A program made the translations under genes and the position numbers. The notes below the pieces were generated by a model, which saw nothing but the letters and a program-made list of their open reading frames with translations, did no database searches and had not been told where the DNA came from. Positions 1 to 7,393 of a stretch of 23,318 nt of DNA are shown here, piece by piece (within the stretch, counting starts at the first letter, position 1; every line of letters begins with the position of its first letter). The DNA comes from a virus: positions 1 through 23,318 of IMG/VR virus record IMGVR_UViG_3300044811_000119; one strand, given 5' to 3'.

Positions 1-189
1 ATGAGGGCAGCACCCGCGCGGACCAACAGGCTCGACCTGGCGGCGCTTGCGCAGCGCCTGCGCGATCTTGCCGACCGGGCACGGCGCCTGCCGCCGCCGT
101 CGCATCGCGATCCGAACGCCTTTCACGAGGCGCGCGACGATCTCGGCGCGGATATCGAGATCGTCGCCCGGCAGATCGCCGGGAGATAA
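1..189 (+). CDS. Small helical protein of unknown function upstream of the terminase genes
   Basis: This is a 62-residue ORF opening with ATG at the first base of the window, so a longer N-terminus outside the window cannot be excluded. The product is rich in Arg, Ala and Leu and looks like two helices (about residues 10-30 and 42-60) joined by a Pro-rich turn. It has no signal peptide or membrane segment. Its stop lies 11 nt before the next gene in the same direction, so it probably belongs to the packaging operon. I do not recognise the family; small unassigned proteins next to small terminases are common in phages. The reading frame is credible because its codon positions are strongly GC-biased like the neighbours; the function is unknown. 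Confidence 0.5.
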   Translation: MRAAPARTNRLDLAALAQRLRDLADRARRLPPPSHRDPNAFHEARDDLGADIEIVARQIAGR

Positions 190-200
190 CCACGAGGATC

Positions 201-434
201 ATGACGATGGACAATTTCACCTTCACGCTCGGCAAGGACGCGATCGAAGTCATCGGCGAGGCGCTCGACACTGCGCCCATGGCGCGCCGCAGGAGCAATC
301 CGGTCGTCGCCGCGATGCAGGAGCAGATCATCGCGCAGCACGGCGGGCCGGCGCAGGCTGCGCCGCGCAAACCGCGCCGCAAGCGCGAGCCGCTGGCCGG
401 CGAGGCGGCGGCGGAATTGCCCGCGGGCGGATGA
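201..434 (+). CDS. Small hypothetical phage protein
   Basis: This is a 77-residue product. Two in-frame ATGs, at 201 and 207, compete as start; GAGG at 194-197 lies 3 nt before the first and 9 nt before the second, so 207 is at least as likely. The N-terminal part (FTFTLGKDAIEVIGEAL) looks folded. The C-terminal third is basic and Ala/Pro-rich (PRKPRRKREP) and probably disordered, possibly nucleic-acid binding. It sits between the 62-aa gene and the small terminase on the same strand with short gaps, which suggests a packaging or accessory role. No family was recognised. Confidence 0.5.
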   Translation: MTMDNFTFTLGKDAIEVIGEALDTAPMARRRSNPVVAAMQEQIIAQHGGPAQAAPRKPRRKREPLAGEAAAELPAGG

Positions 435-446
435 GAGAGCCGGGCC

Positions 447-1001
447 GTGAACAAGCGCACGTGGAAACTCACCAAAAACCAGAAGGCCTACATCGTGGTG
501 CGGCTCGCCTGTTACGACTCGCCGCCCGCGATCGCGAAGAGCCTGAAAGAGGATTTCGGCATCGAGATCACGCGGCAAGCGCTCGAACGGTACAATCCGG
601 TGCGCGCTGCCGGGCGCGCGTGTTCGGAACAATGGGCGACGCTGTTTTATGAAACACGCGGCAAGCTCATCGAGGGCAGGGCGGATATCGGCGCGGCGCA
701 CAAAATGGTGCGCCTCCGCTGGCTCGACCGGATGGCGCACCGGGAAATGACCGACGGAAATACCGTGAAGGCGCGCGGCTTGCTCAAGCAGGTGGCCGAG
801 GAAATGGGCGAGAGTGGCAAGCGCAAGCATGAAGAAGTCGGCGCCAACATCAGCGAGCTCAGCGACGCCGAACGCGAAGCGCGCATCGACGCCGTGGCAG
901 CAAGGCTTGGTCTGGTCAGACGTGGTGGAGCTCGAATGCCTGGCGACAGCGACGGAGCGGCAGAAGAGCCGCAACCGCCTGACGAGCCTCTATCCGGATG
1001 A
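447..1001 (+). CDS. Terminase small subunit-like protein (DUF2280-like)
   Basis: This 184-residue protein lies directly upstream of the large terminase and overlaps its 5' end in another frame, the usual place for the DNA-recognition subunit. Residues 1-50 (KNQKAYIVVRLACYDSP, AIAKSLKEDFGIEITRQALE) read as a helix-turn-helix-like unit like that of the DUF2280 family found beside phage terminases. The middle is helical (YETRGKLIEGRADIGAAHKM) and the C-terminus is charged and Pro-rich. A GTG start at 447 is preferred because the conserved segment begins immediately after it and a GAGAG stretch lies upstream. In tailed phages this subunit binds the packaging site and stimulates the large-subunit motor. 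The family assignment is from remembered motifs, so it is moderately sure. Confidence 0.7.
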   Translation: MNKRTWKLTKNQKAYIVVRLACYDSPPAIAKSLKEDFGIEITRQALERYNPVRAAGRACSEQWATLFYETRGKLIEGRADIGAAHKMVRLRWLDRMAHREMTDGNTVKARGLLKQVAEEMGESGKRKHEEVGANISELSDAEREARIDAVAARLGLVRRGGARMPGDSDGAAEEPQPPDEPLSG

Positions 1002-1617
1002 AGGCCCGCTGCGGCGCGAGCTTTACGCCAAGCATATGCAGTTCTTCGCGGCCGGCCGCACCCACCAGGAGCGCTGCATGATGGCGGCGAACCGCGTCGG
1101 CAAGACGTTCGGCGTCGGCGGCTATGAAACGACCTTGCATCTGACCGGCCGCTATCCGGATTGGTGGGAGGGGCGGCGCTTCACCGGGCCGATCGAGGCC
1201 TGGGTCGCGAGCGACACCGCCGAGACCACGCGCGACATCGTGCAGGCCGCACTGATGGGGCCGATTGCCGAACCCGGCGCCGGGCTCATCCCGGCCGACG
1301 CGATCATCGGCGAGCCGAGCCGGCGCTCCGGCGTCACCGGCGCGTTCGACACCGCGCGTATTCGCCATGCATCAGGCGGCATGAGCCTGCTCGGGTTCAA
1401 GTCCTACGACCAGGGCCGCAAGAAATTCCAGGGCACCGCGAAACACGTGGTGTGGCTTGACGAGGAACCGCCCGCGGAGGTCTACGACGAATGCATGCTG
1501 CGGCTGATGACGACGGACGGCTTGATGCTGTGCACGTTCACGCCGCTCCAGGGGCTGACCGAGATCGTGCAGCGGTTCATGCCGCAGCTTGCGGGGCGGG
1601 CGAGGCTCCATCCGTGA
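922..1617 (+). CDS. Terminase large subunit, N-terminal ATPase fragment
   Basis: This is the ATPase half of the DNA-packaging motor. The Walker A motif is ANRVGKT (about residues 56-62 from GTG 922) and the Walker B with catalytic acid is VVWLDEEPP (about 177-184). The preceding RYPDWWEGRRF block is typical of this terminase family. The open frame extends back to ATG 814, but that stretch is a shadow of the small-subunit gene; GTG 922 or 925 or TTG 907 fit the family length better. After LTEIVQRFMPQLAG the frame ends at TGA 1615-1617, just before the position where homologues continue with the link to the nuclease domain. That continuation is found in another frame from 2157. The gene is therefore interrupted; on its own this fragment could not package DNA. 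Confidence 0.85.
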   Translation: MVELECLATATERQKSRNRLTSLYPDEGPLRRELYAKHMQFFAAGRTHQERCMMAANRVGKTFGVGGYETTLHLTGRYPDWWEGRRFTGPIEAWVASDTAETTRDIVQAALMGPIAEPGAGLIPADAIIGEPSRRSGVTGAFDTARIRHASGGMSLLGFKSYDQGRKKFQGTAKHVVWLDEEPPAEVYDECMLRLMTTDGLMLCTFTPLQGLTEIVQRFMPQLAGRARLHP

Positions 1618-2147
1618 TTTGCCGGAAGGGACTGGCGCGCCCGTAGTTGTCACGATCACTTTGGAGGATCTAACCACAGCGCTGGCGGCAGCTGTCTGCG
1701 AGCTTATTTACGCTGTGGTCTATTGCGGCCGATCGGGAGATCGTTTCAGCTACAAAAGCCAAGCGAGTCAAATCGAAGCGGTCTCCCAAGGCAAGGAAGG
1801 GTCATGGATAATAAGTTGCTTGCTGTGCTGGTGTGTCTGCTCGCACTTTTCGCGGGCATCGGCCTCTGCGATGGCTGCAGGGCGGCAAGACTCGCAGCGG
1901 TAAATCACAGCGGAAGTAGCGCACCTCCACACGCCGTAACTAGCGCACCCAAATACGGCGCACCTGCGCGGCGGCAGCTTCGAACGCCAGCGCAGGAAGC
2001 GCCTAGCCTTACGACTGAAGTCCGGCGCTGTGAGGTCGTCGATAGGTCCGGCGCCTTCCAACGATGCCCTCGTCGAGTTGTCTGGCGCGCTAAACCCGGC
2101 TGGCAGCCATACCTCACGAGAAGGGCACGACCAGATCTATGGATTGA
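1618..2147 (+). mobile_element. About 0.5 kb insert splitting the large terminase (intron or small cassette; class unresolved)
   Basis: Homologous terminases run almost directly from the FTPLxGLTEIVQRFMP block into TRFCVQATWDDVPHL; here about 530 nt separate them. The two halves are in different frames, and stops close the frames between them. A short stretch in a third frame (RDLPEGTGAPVV, about 1611-1646) might be residual terminase linker, which would place the true left edge nearer 1650. The insert looks poorer in GC than the flanks. I found no clear inverted-repeat ends, target duplication, transposase, homing endonuclease, group I core or group II domain V. Edges are approximate. Confidence 0.5.
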
Positions 2148-2160
2148 GTCCAGCGCATGA
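1804..2160 (+). CDS. Small exported or membrane protein inside the terminase insert
   Basis: This is a 118-residue ORF whose ATG is preceded by AAGGAAGGG (1794-1802), a good ribosome site only about 1 nt from the start, so spacing is tight. Residues 4-24 form a strong hydrophobic segment (LLAVLVCLLALFAGIGLC), consistent with a signal peptide or membrane anchor. The rest is Pro-, Arg- and Ala-rich with later cysteines (RRCEVVD, FQRCPRR). The stop at 2158-2160 overlaps the first codon of the terminase C-terminal frame (ATGA). It lies wholly within the insert, so it probably arrived with it. No family was recognised. It may be a real cargo gene or a chance frame in the insert. Confidence 0.35.
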   Translation: MDNKLLAVLVCLLALFAGIGLCDGCRAARLAAVNHSGSSAPPHAVTSAPKYGAPARRQLRTPAQEAPSLTTEVRRCEVVDRSGAFQRCPRRVVWRAKPGWQPYLTRRARPDLWIESSA

Positions 2161-2906
2161 CCCGCTTCTGCGTCCAGGCGACATGGGACGACGTCCCGCA
2201 TTTGAGCAAAGCGCAGAAAGCATCGTTGTGGGACGCGATTCCGGAGCATCAGCGTGACGCGCGCACCAGAGGCATTCCGATCCTCGGCTCCGGCCGCGTA
2301 TTCCTCACGCCGGAGGAGAAGATTGTCTGTGAGCCGTTCGATCTGCCGCGCAGCTTCGCGCGCATCACCGGCGTGGACTTCGGCATCGATCATCCGTTCG
2401 CGGCGGCGCGCTGTGCGTGGGACCGCGACAACGACGTCTGGTACGTCACCGCGACCTATCGCGAGAGGGATGCGACGCCGCCAATTCATGCTGCCGCGTT
2501 GCGGCCGTGGGGCACCTGGGTGCCGGTCGCCTGGCCGCATGACGGCCTGAACCGCGACAAGGGCTCGGGCGATCAGCTCGCCGCGCAGTATCGCGCGCAC
2601 GGGCTGAACATGCTGCACGCGCATGCGACGCACGAAGAGGGCGGCAGCGGCGTCGAGGCCGGAATCCTCGACATGATCGAGCGGATGCAGACCGGCCGTT
2701 TCAAGGTGTTTCGCGGGCTGTCGGACTGGTTCGAGGAATACCGCCTCTATCATCGCAAGGACGGGCTGATCGTGAAGCTCGCCGACGATCTCATGTCGGC
2801 GACGCGCTACGCGTTGATGATGCGGCGCTTCGCCGAGGTAGAGCCGTCGCGGAGACAACCGCCGCTCAATCCGTTCGGCAGCGCCGGGGGATGGATGGGG
2901 ACGTGA
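2157..2906 (+). CDS. Terminase large subunit, C-terminal nuclease fragment
   Basis: This is the second half of the split packaging terminase. It opens with the family block TRFCVQATWDDVPHL and HQRDARTRGIPILGSG. It then gives the RNase H-like nuclease domain: GVDFGIDHPF (first catalytic Asp, about residues 73-82), a central DGLNRDKGSGDQ segment and the terminal DDLMSATRYALMM acidic motif (near residue 220). The ATG at 2157 is probably only the first in-frame ATG after the interruption: the frame is open from 2148 just after a TGA, and no strong ribosome site is seen. The 3' end overlaps the longest portal frame by 16 nt. The domain cleaves concatemers during headful packaging, but as a separate polypeptide it lacks the ATPase. 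Confidence 0.85.
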   Translation: MTRFCVQATWDDVPHLSKAQKASLWDAIPEHQRDARTRGIPILGSGRVFLTPEEKIVCEPFDLPRSFARITGVDFGIDHPFAAARCAWDRDNDVWYVTATYRERDATPPIHAAALRPWGTWVPVAWPHDGLNRDKGSGDQLAAQYRAHGLNMLHAHATHEEGGSGVEAGILDMIERMQTGRFKVFRGLSDWFEEYRLYHRKDGLIVKLADDLMSATRYALMMRRFAEVEPSRRQPPLNPFGSAGGWMGT

Positions 2907-4960
2907 GCCACAGGGCTGAAAGCACAATGTCAAAATCGACGAAACGAAAGCCGCAGAAGCCGGACGTCGGCGGGAGCTATGGTGAAACCGCAGACATGAC
3001 CGGCGCGGCCGCGCAAACGGTGCAAGAGGGCAAGCCGGATAAGGACGATGATATTCACCGCACCGCGATCCGGCGCTGGCAGGCCGGATACGACCGCGAC
3101 CGCGACAACATCGACGATGCCTATGAGGACCTCGAGTTTCTCGAAGGCGACCAGTGGCCGAAGGATGCCGTAGCGCTGCGTGAGAACGAGAAGCGCCCGG
3201 TACAGACCTTCAATCGCATGCCGCAATTCGTGCGCCAGATCACCGGCGACATGCGGCTCGCACGCCCCAGCATCAAGGTCGTGCCGGTCGATTCCGGATC
3301 GGACAAGGAGATCGCGCGTATCCGCGCCGGGCTGATCCGCTACATCGAGAACCGATCCGATGCGCAGGCGGCCTACTATCACGGCGGCGACCAGCAGGTT
3401 GCGGCCGGCGTCGGCCACTGGCGCGTCATCAAGGAGTATGCCGGCGACACGACGTTCAACCAGGAGCTTCGCATCGTCGCGATCGAGGACGGCATTTCGG
3501 TGATCTGGGATCCGGACGCGGTGCTGCCGAACAAGGAAGACGCGAAATACTGCTTCGTGCCGGTCGACATGTCGCACGACACGTTCAAGGAGAAATTCCC
3601 CGATGCAGCGCTCGCCGATTTCGAGGACAACGCGAAGGCGATCTCGTCCGGCTGGTACGGCACGGACTTTATTCGCGTCGCCGAATACTGGGTGAAGAAG
3701 CCGGTAACGCGCCTGCTTGCACTGATGGCGGATGGGCGCATCGATGACATCACCGACGACTGCGACAAGGCCGAGCGCTACCGCGAAGACGGCGTTCGGG
3801 TCGAGGAGCGCGAGAGCTTCACGATCTGCCGCTACCTGATCTCGTTCGCCGCGATCCTCGAGGGCCCGGTGGAATGGCCGGGCCGCTACATTCCGATCGT
3901 GCGCTGCCCGGGTGAGGAAACCCGCATCGGTCGCAAAACCAAGCGTCGAGGCATCATCCGCTTCGCCAAGGACGCCCAGCGCGCCTACAATTACGGCCGC
4001 TCGACCCAGACCGAGATCACCGCGCTGCAGCCGAAATCGCCGTTCATCGGCACGGAAGACAATTTCAAGGACTACCAGGCGTACTGGAATCTCGCGAACG
4101 TCAAGGCGTTCCCGTATCTGCCGTACAAGCCCGATCCGCGGAACAGCGGCGTCCCGCCGCAACGCGTGCAGCCGCCGGTGTCGTCGCAGGGCGTGAACGA
4201 AACGGTCCTGCTGGCGGCCGAAGACATGAAGGGCGTGATCGGCATCTACGACTCGGCACTCGGCGCGCAATCGAACGAGGTGAGCGCCCGCGCCATCATG
4301 GCGCGCGATCGCCAGGGCGACATCGGCTCGTTCGTCTATCAGGACAATTGGGGTCGCGCGATCCGCCACACCGCGACGATCGTGAACGATCTCATCCCGC
4401 ATGTGTACGACGTCGAGCGCACGATCCGCATCCTCGGCGACGACGGCAGGGAAGAGCTGATCGCCATCAACAAGGCCGTGGCCGGCGACGGCCTGGAAGA
4501 GACCGAGCGCGTGCTCAACGACGTGACGATCGGCGCCTATGACGTCGTGTTCCGTCCGGGCCCGAGCTTCTCGTCGCGGCGCGAGGAGGCGCGGGAAGGC
4601 ATGATGGCGTTCCTGCAGTCCTCGCCCAATGCCGCGCCGCTCGTGCTCGACCTGATCGCGGAGTCGCAGGACTGGCCGAACGCCGACAAGATCGGCAAGC
4701 GGCTCGAGCATCTGTTGCCCGATCCGATCCGCGCGCGCGAGGCGGCCGAACGCGGCGAGCCGTTGGCACCGCAGCCTCCGGATCCCGCGCAGGCGGCGGC
4801 GATGCAGGCGGCCGCGATGCGGCTGCAGGCGGAATTGCAGCAGCTGCAGCTCGAGAACGAGGGCAAGGCGCTGGACAACGAGAAGCGCCGGATCGAGCTC
4901 GCCGCGATGGTGCGCGACAGACAGGCGGCGGCCGGAGTCGCGGACAGCGGCCGTACATAG
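2891..4960 (+). CDS. P22-type portal protein
   Basis: This is a 689-residue protein from ATG 2891. The alternative ATG 2927 (MSKSTKRKP) gives 677 residues, begins where charged family-like sequence starts and has AGGG upstream; either may be used. The length is close to P22 gp1 (725). Recognisable blocks are the early DLEFLEGDQWP and NRMPQFVRQITGDMR (about residues 75-120), the central RRGIIRFAKDAQRAYNYGRS, and ALQPKSPFIGTEDNFKDYQ (about 350-400). The C-terminal tail (about 620-680) is an Ala/Gln-rich coiled coil, like the barrel region of P22 portals. The dodecameric portal is the DNA channel at the head vertex and the docking site for terminase and tail. It follows the terminase directly. 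Confidence 0.92.
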   Translation: MDGDVSHRAESTMSKSTKRKPQKPDVGGSYGETADMTGAAAQTVQEGKPDKDDDIHRTAIRRWQAGYDRDRDNIDDAYEDLEFLEGDQWPKDAVALRENEKRPVQTFNRMPQFVRQITGDMRLARPSIKVVPVDSGSDKEIARIRAGLIRYIENRSDAQAAYYHGGDQQVAAGVGHWRVIKEYAGDTTFNQELRIVAIEDGISVIWDPDAVLPNKEDAKYCFVPVDMSHDTFKEKFPDAALADFEDNAKAISSGWYGTDFIRVAEYWVKKPVTRLLALMADGRIDDITDDCDKAERYREDGVRVEERESFTICRYLISFAAILEGPVEWPGRYIPIVRCPGEETRIGRKTKRRGIIRFAKDAQRAYNYGRSTQTEITALQPKSPFIGTEDNFKDYQAYWNLANVKAFPYLPYKPDPRNSGVPPQRVQPPVSSQGVNETVLLAAEDMKGVIGIYDSALGAQSNEVSARAIMARDRQGDIGSFVYQDNWGRAIRHTATIVNDLIPHVYDVERTIRILGDDGREELIAINKAVAGDGLEETERVLNDVTIGAYDVVFRPGPSFSSRREEAREGMMAFLQSSPNAAPLVLDLIAESQDWPNADKIGKRLEHLLPDPIRAREAAERGEPLAPQPPDPAQAAAMQAAAMRLQAELQQLQLENEGKALDNEKRRIELAAMVRDRQAAAGVADSGRT

Positions 4961-4981
4961 CCGGCCGACAAGGTCGTGCCG

Positions 4982-6217
4982 TCAGCGCGAACGGGGATCG
5001 AAGCGGATCGGGCAGCTCGCCATGCCGCGGATGACCAGCGAGTCGGTCCAGGCTGGTTCGGCGTCCTTGAGGACAATGTTCGTCAACCGCTCGACCAGGA
5101 TCGGCAGTGCCACCTCGCCTTCGAGACGGGCAAGATGTGCGCCGAGGCACAGATGGATGCCCGATCCGAAGGCAAGCTGCCGGTTGGCTTCGGGCCGGCG
5201 CAGGTCGAGCCGCTCCGGCGTTGCGAACACGGTCGCATCATGATTGGCGCCCGCGATGAACAGATAAGCGCGTTCGCCTTTTGCCAACCGCCGTCCGGCG
5301 AGGTCGAGGTCGGCATTCACGATCCGCAGCTGGGCGATACTGGGACCCTCCCAGCGCAGGAGTTCATTGAGGGCATTGCGCAAGAAGGACGGATTGCTCC
5401 AGTGGGACCGGAAGTCCGCATGCTGATCTGGATGGCGCACCAGCGACCAGAACGCGTTGGCGAGGAAGTGCGTCGTTGTCTCGTGTCCGGCGAAAAGCAA
5501 GAGGACGCAGGAGGCGAGCAGCTCTTCGAGCGAGAGCCTGTCTTCGCCGTCATGCGCCGCAATCAGGTCGTCGATAATGTCCTGTCCGGGCGTGCGGCGG
5601 CGCCGTTCGACAAGGGCGGCGAAGTAGTCAAGCATGGAGGCGAGGCTTGCGGCCGCGACGGCGTATTTGTCGGACCGGATCCGCGCAGACAAGACGAAGG
5701 TCGCCAGATCGTCGGACCAGCGCTTGAGGTCGTCGACGTCCTCGCGCGGCACGCCGAGCATGTCCGCAATGACCGTCGCCGGCAGTGGATATGCGAAATC
5801 GGCGATAACATCCATTTGGCCGGCGCCGGCGACCCGGTCGAGCAAGTCGTGGACGATGCCGGCAATGTCGGGGCGCAGAGCCTCGACGGCACGGCGCGTG
5901 AACGCTTTCGCGACGAGGTCGCGCAAGCGCGTGTGGCTTGGCGGATCGTTGAACACCATCCAAAGGCTAAGGCAATCGCCAAGCACGACGACATCGTCCT
6001 TGCGCGCCCGGCTTTGCGCGGCGACGAAGGGGCGGATGCGGTCGGAGGAGAATCGATCATCCTTGAACGCACGCTCCACGTCGGCAAACGTGGTGAGACA
6101 CCAGGCGCCGAGGCGGTCGTTCCAATGAACCGGATCGGCGTGATGAAGACGCCGCAGCAGCGTATACGGATCGCGAATTGCACCGGGACTGGCAAAATCG
6201 ACCTGCTGAGCCGTCAT
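4982..6217 (-). CDS. Cytochrome P450 monooxygenase (bacterial soluble class)
   Basis: This is a complete 411-residue P450 on the strand opposite to all flanking virion genes. Every hallmark is present: the I-helix oxygen-activation motif AGHETTT (residues 243-249), the K-helix ExxR (E285, R288), and the haem-ligand loop FGSGIHLCLG (350-359) with Cys357 as thiolate ligand. The start ATG 6217 is preceded by GGGGAGAGC; the frame is open further to 6280 but adds non-family sequence. There is no membrane anchor, so it should be soluble and need ferredoxin and reductase partners, none of which is encoded nearby. The substrate cannot be read from sequence. The gene fills the space between portal and scaffold, ending 21 nt from the portal stop. 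It looks like host-derived cargo with intact motifs, so probably functional. Confidence 0.95.
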   Translation of the reverse strand: MTAQQVDFASPGAIRDPYTLLRRLHHADPVHWNDRLGAWCLTTFADVERAFKDDRFSSDRIRPFVAAQSRARKDDVVVLGDCLSLWMVFNDPPSHTRLRDLVAKAFTRRAVEALRPDIAGIVHDLLDRVAGAGQMDVIADFAYPLPATVIADMLGVPREDVDDLKRWSDDLATFVLSARIRSDKYAVAAASLASMLDYFAALVERRRRTPGQDIIDDLIAAHDGEDRLSLEELLASCVLLLFAGHETTTHFLANAFWSLVRHPDQHADFRSHWSNPSFLRNALNELLRWEGPSIAQLRIVNADLDLAGRRLAKGERAYLFIAGANHDATVFATPERLDLRRPEANRQLAFGSGIHLCLGAHLARLEGEVALPILVERLTNIVLKDAEPAWTDSLVIRGMASCPIRFDPRSR

Positions 6218-6406
6218 TCTTTGCTCTCCCCGGCCAGATGTCCGGTGTGGCATCGGGCCCGTCATGACGCAAACGCCCACTGAAGCGATATCCGGAATGG
6301 CGCCCGGGCAGTCGGCGTCCTTTTTATACTAGTCCCGCGGGCCGTCCCGCGTCCCACTTCGCCGTGCAGGCGTCCGACGACCGGGCGCCGCCGCGTTTCG
6401 AAGAGA

Positions 6407-6424
6407 GCCGCCCGTTCGGGCGGC
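6407..6424 (+). promoter_or_regulatory. Perfect hairpin upstream of the scaffold gene
   Basis: A 7-bp perfect stem GCCGCCC/GGGCGGC with GTTC loop is followed by ATTTTGTCTT and then the AAGGAG ribosome site of the gene at 6447. It resembles a weak Rho-independent terminator or an RNA-processing stem between the P450 locus and the head operon. Confidence 0.5.
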
Positions 6425-6446
6425 ATTTTGTCTTCAAGGAGCACAC

Positions 6447-7319
6447 ATGTCCGAGGTGGTTGAAAACCAGTCCTTTGCGCCGGCCGAAAGCGCGCCTGCC
6501 GCTGGCGAAGCTTCAACGCCTGCCGATTCCTTCGGGGAGCCGCAGACGCAATGGGCAGAGACGCCGGAAGAGCCCGCGCAGCAGAATGCCGCGTTCGGCG
6601 ACGACGGCGAGGATGAGGAACGAGGAAAGCGGCCTTCGCGCTCGCAGCGTTTGCAGCGCAAGGCGCAGCTTCTCGCGGCCGAGAACGAACAGTTGCGCCG
6701 CCAGCTTGGCGCCGGCGTGCGTCCTCCATGGGATGCCGCGGCGGACATGAGCGGGGGCGAACAGCCGCCGCGGGAAGCCGATTTCAACGGCGACCATCTC
6801 GCATATCTGCGGGCGCACCAGGCCTTCGGCCTGGGGCAGGCGGCACGCGAGGCGGTACGATCGCAAGTCGAGCGGGAGTATGCGCACCGCGCCGCCGCGC
6901 ATGAAGCCGCGGACCACCGTGAGCGCGTCGTTGCGCATTACGAGCGGGTCGACGAGCTGAAGGATCGCGTCGGCGACTTCGACAACGCGATGAAGGTCGC
7001 CGCCACGATCAACCTGCGGCCCGACGTCGCGCGGGAAATCCTCGGTTCGGAGAAATCCGCCCTCATCCAGTATCACCTTGCCAAGAATCCCGACAAAGCG
7101 CGCGAGTTGAACGGCCTCTCGAGCCGCGAACTCGTGCGCGCCATCGGGCGTCTGGAAGGCGCGGTCCGTCTGCCCGCCGCGCGACGCGCAACCTGGGCGA
7201 CGCCGCCCGTGCACCCGCTCACCGGCGCCACGTCTGCATCCTTCGATCCGTTCAAGGCCGAGATGGATGAATTCGCGGCGCACTGGAATGCGCGGGAAGC
7301 CGCACGACGGCGCGCCTGA
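6447..7319 (+). CDS. Capsid scaffold-like protein
   Basis: This is a 290-residue, highly charged protein immediately before the coat gene, the classical scaffold position. Residues 1-65 are acidic and Pro/Ala/Glu-rich (EDEERG). Residues 65-90 are a basic coiled coil (RLQRKAQLLAAENEQLRRQL), and residues 120-200 are a long helical region. The C-terminal end is basic (WNAREAARRRA), as expected for the coat-binding tail of P22 scaffolds. A good ribosome site (AAGGAG, 6437-6442) sits 4 nt before the ATG. Scaffold proteins line the prohead interior and leave before or during packaging. Identification rests on position and composition; sequence similarity to P22 gp8 itself is not evident. Confidence 0.75.
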   Translation: MSEVVENQSFAPAESAPAAGEASTPADSFGEPQTQWAETPEEPAQQNAAFGDDGEDEERGKRPSRSQRLQRKAQLLAAENEQLRRQLGAGVRPPWDAAADMSGGEQPPREADFNGDHLAYLRAHQAFGLGQAAREAVRSQVEREYAHRAAAHEAADHRERVVAHYERVDELKDRVGDFDNAMKVAATINLRPDVAREILGSEKSALIQYHLAKNPDKARELNGLSSRELVRAIGRLEGAVRLPAARRATWATPPVHPLTGATSASFDPFKAEMDEFAAHWNAREAARRRA

Positions 7320-7333
7320 AATCATCCAACGAC

Positions 7334-7380
7334 CGGCCCGCCTGAAACGGGCCGTCACAACGCGGAGCGCAGGCTCCGCG
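7334..7380 (+). promoter_or_regulatory. Tandem hairpins between scaffold and coat genes
   Basis: There are two adjacent perfect stems: 7334-7354 (7 bp, CGGCCCG/CGGGCCG, loop CCTGAAA) and 7361-7380 (8 bp, CGCGGAGC/GCTCCGCG, loop GCAG). They end just before the coat ribosome site AGAAGGA at 7382-7388. They could stabilise or define the 5' end of the coat message, or act as a partial terminator; no T-run follows. Confidence 0.5.
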
Positions 7381-7393
7381 AGAAGGACAAACG

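Noticed and set aside
1618-2147. Group I or group II intron as a firm call
   Set aside because: No conserved P7/P3 core, domain V or boundary motifs could be recognised by eye, and the exact exon edges are uncertain.
1905-2933. 342-codon minus-strand frame over the terminase insert and nuclease half
   Set aside because: Most of it lies opposite the conserved nuclease fragment and it shows no recognisable protein pattern.
2930-4711. 593-codon minus-strand open frame opposite the portal
   Set aside because: It is the mirror of a GC-rich real gene, with Arg/Val/Asp-rich sequence lacking domain motifs; the + strand portal has clear family blocks.
4976-6283. 435-codon + strand open frame opposite the P450
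   Set aside because: The minus strand has all P450 motifs; the + frame is its shadow and has none.
6319-6345. P450 promoter with TATAAA on the minus strand near 6330
   Set aside because: The TATAAA matches a -10 box, but no -35-like element is found at 16-18 nt spacing, so it is not listed as a feature.
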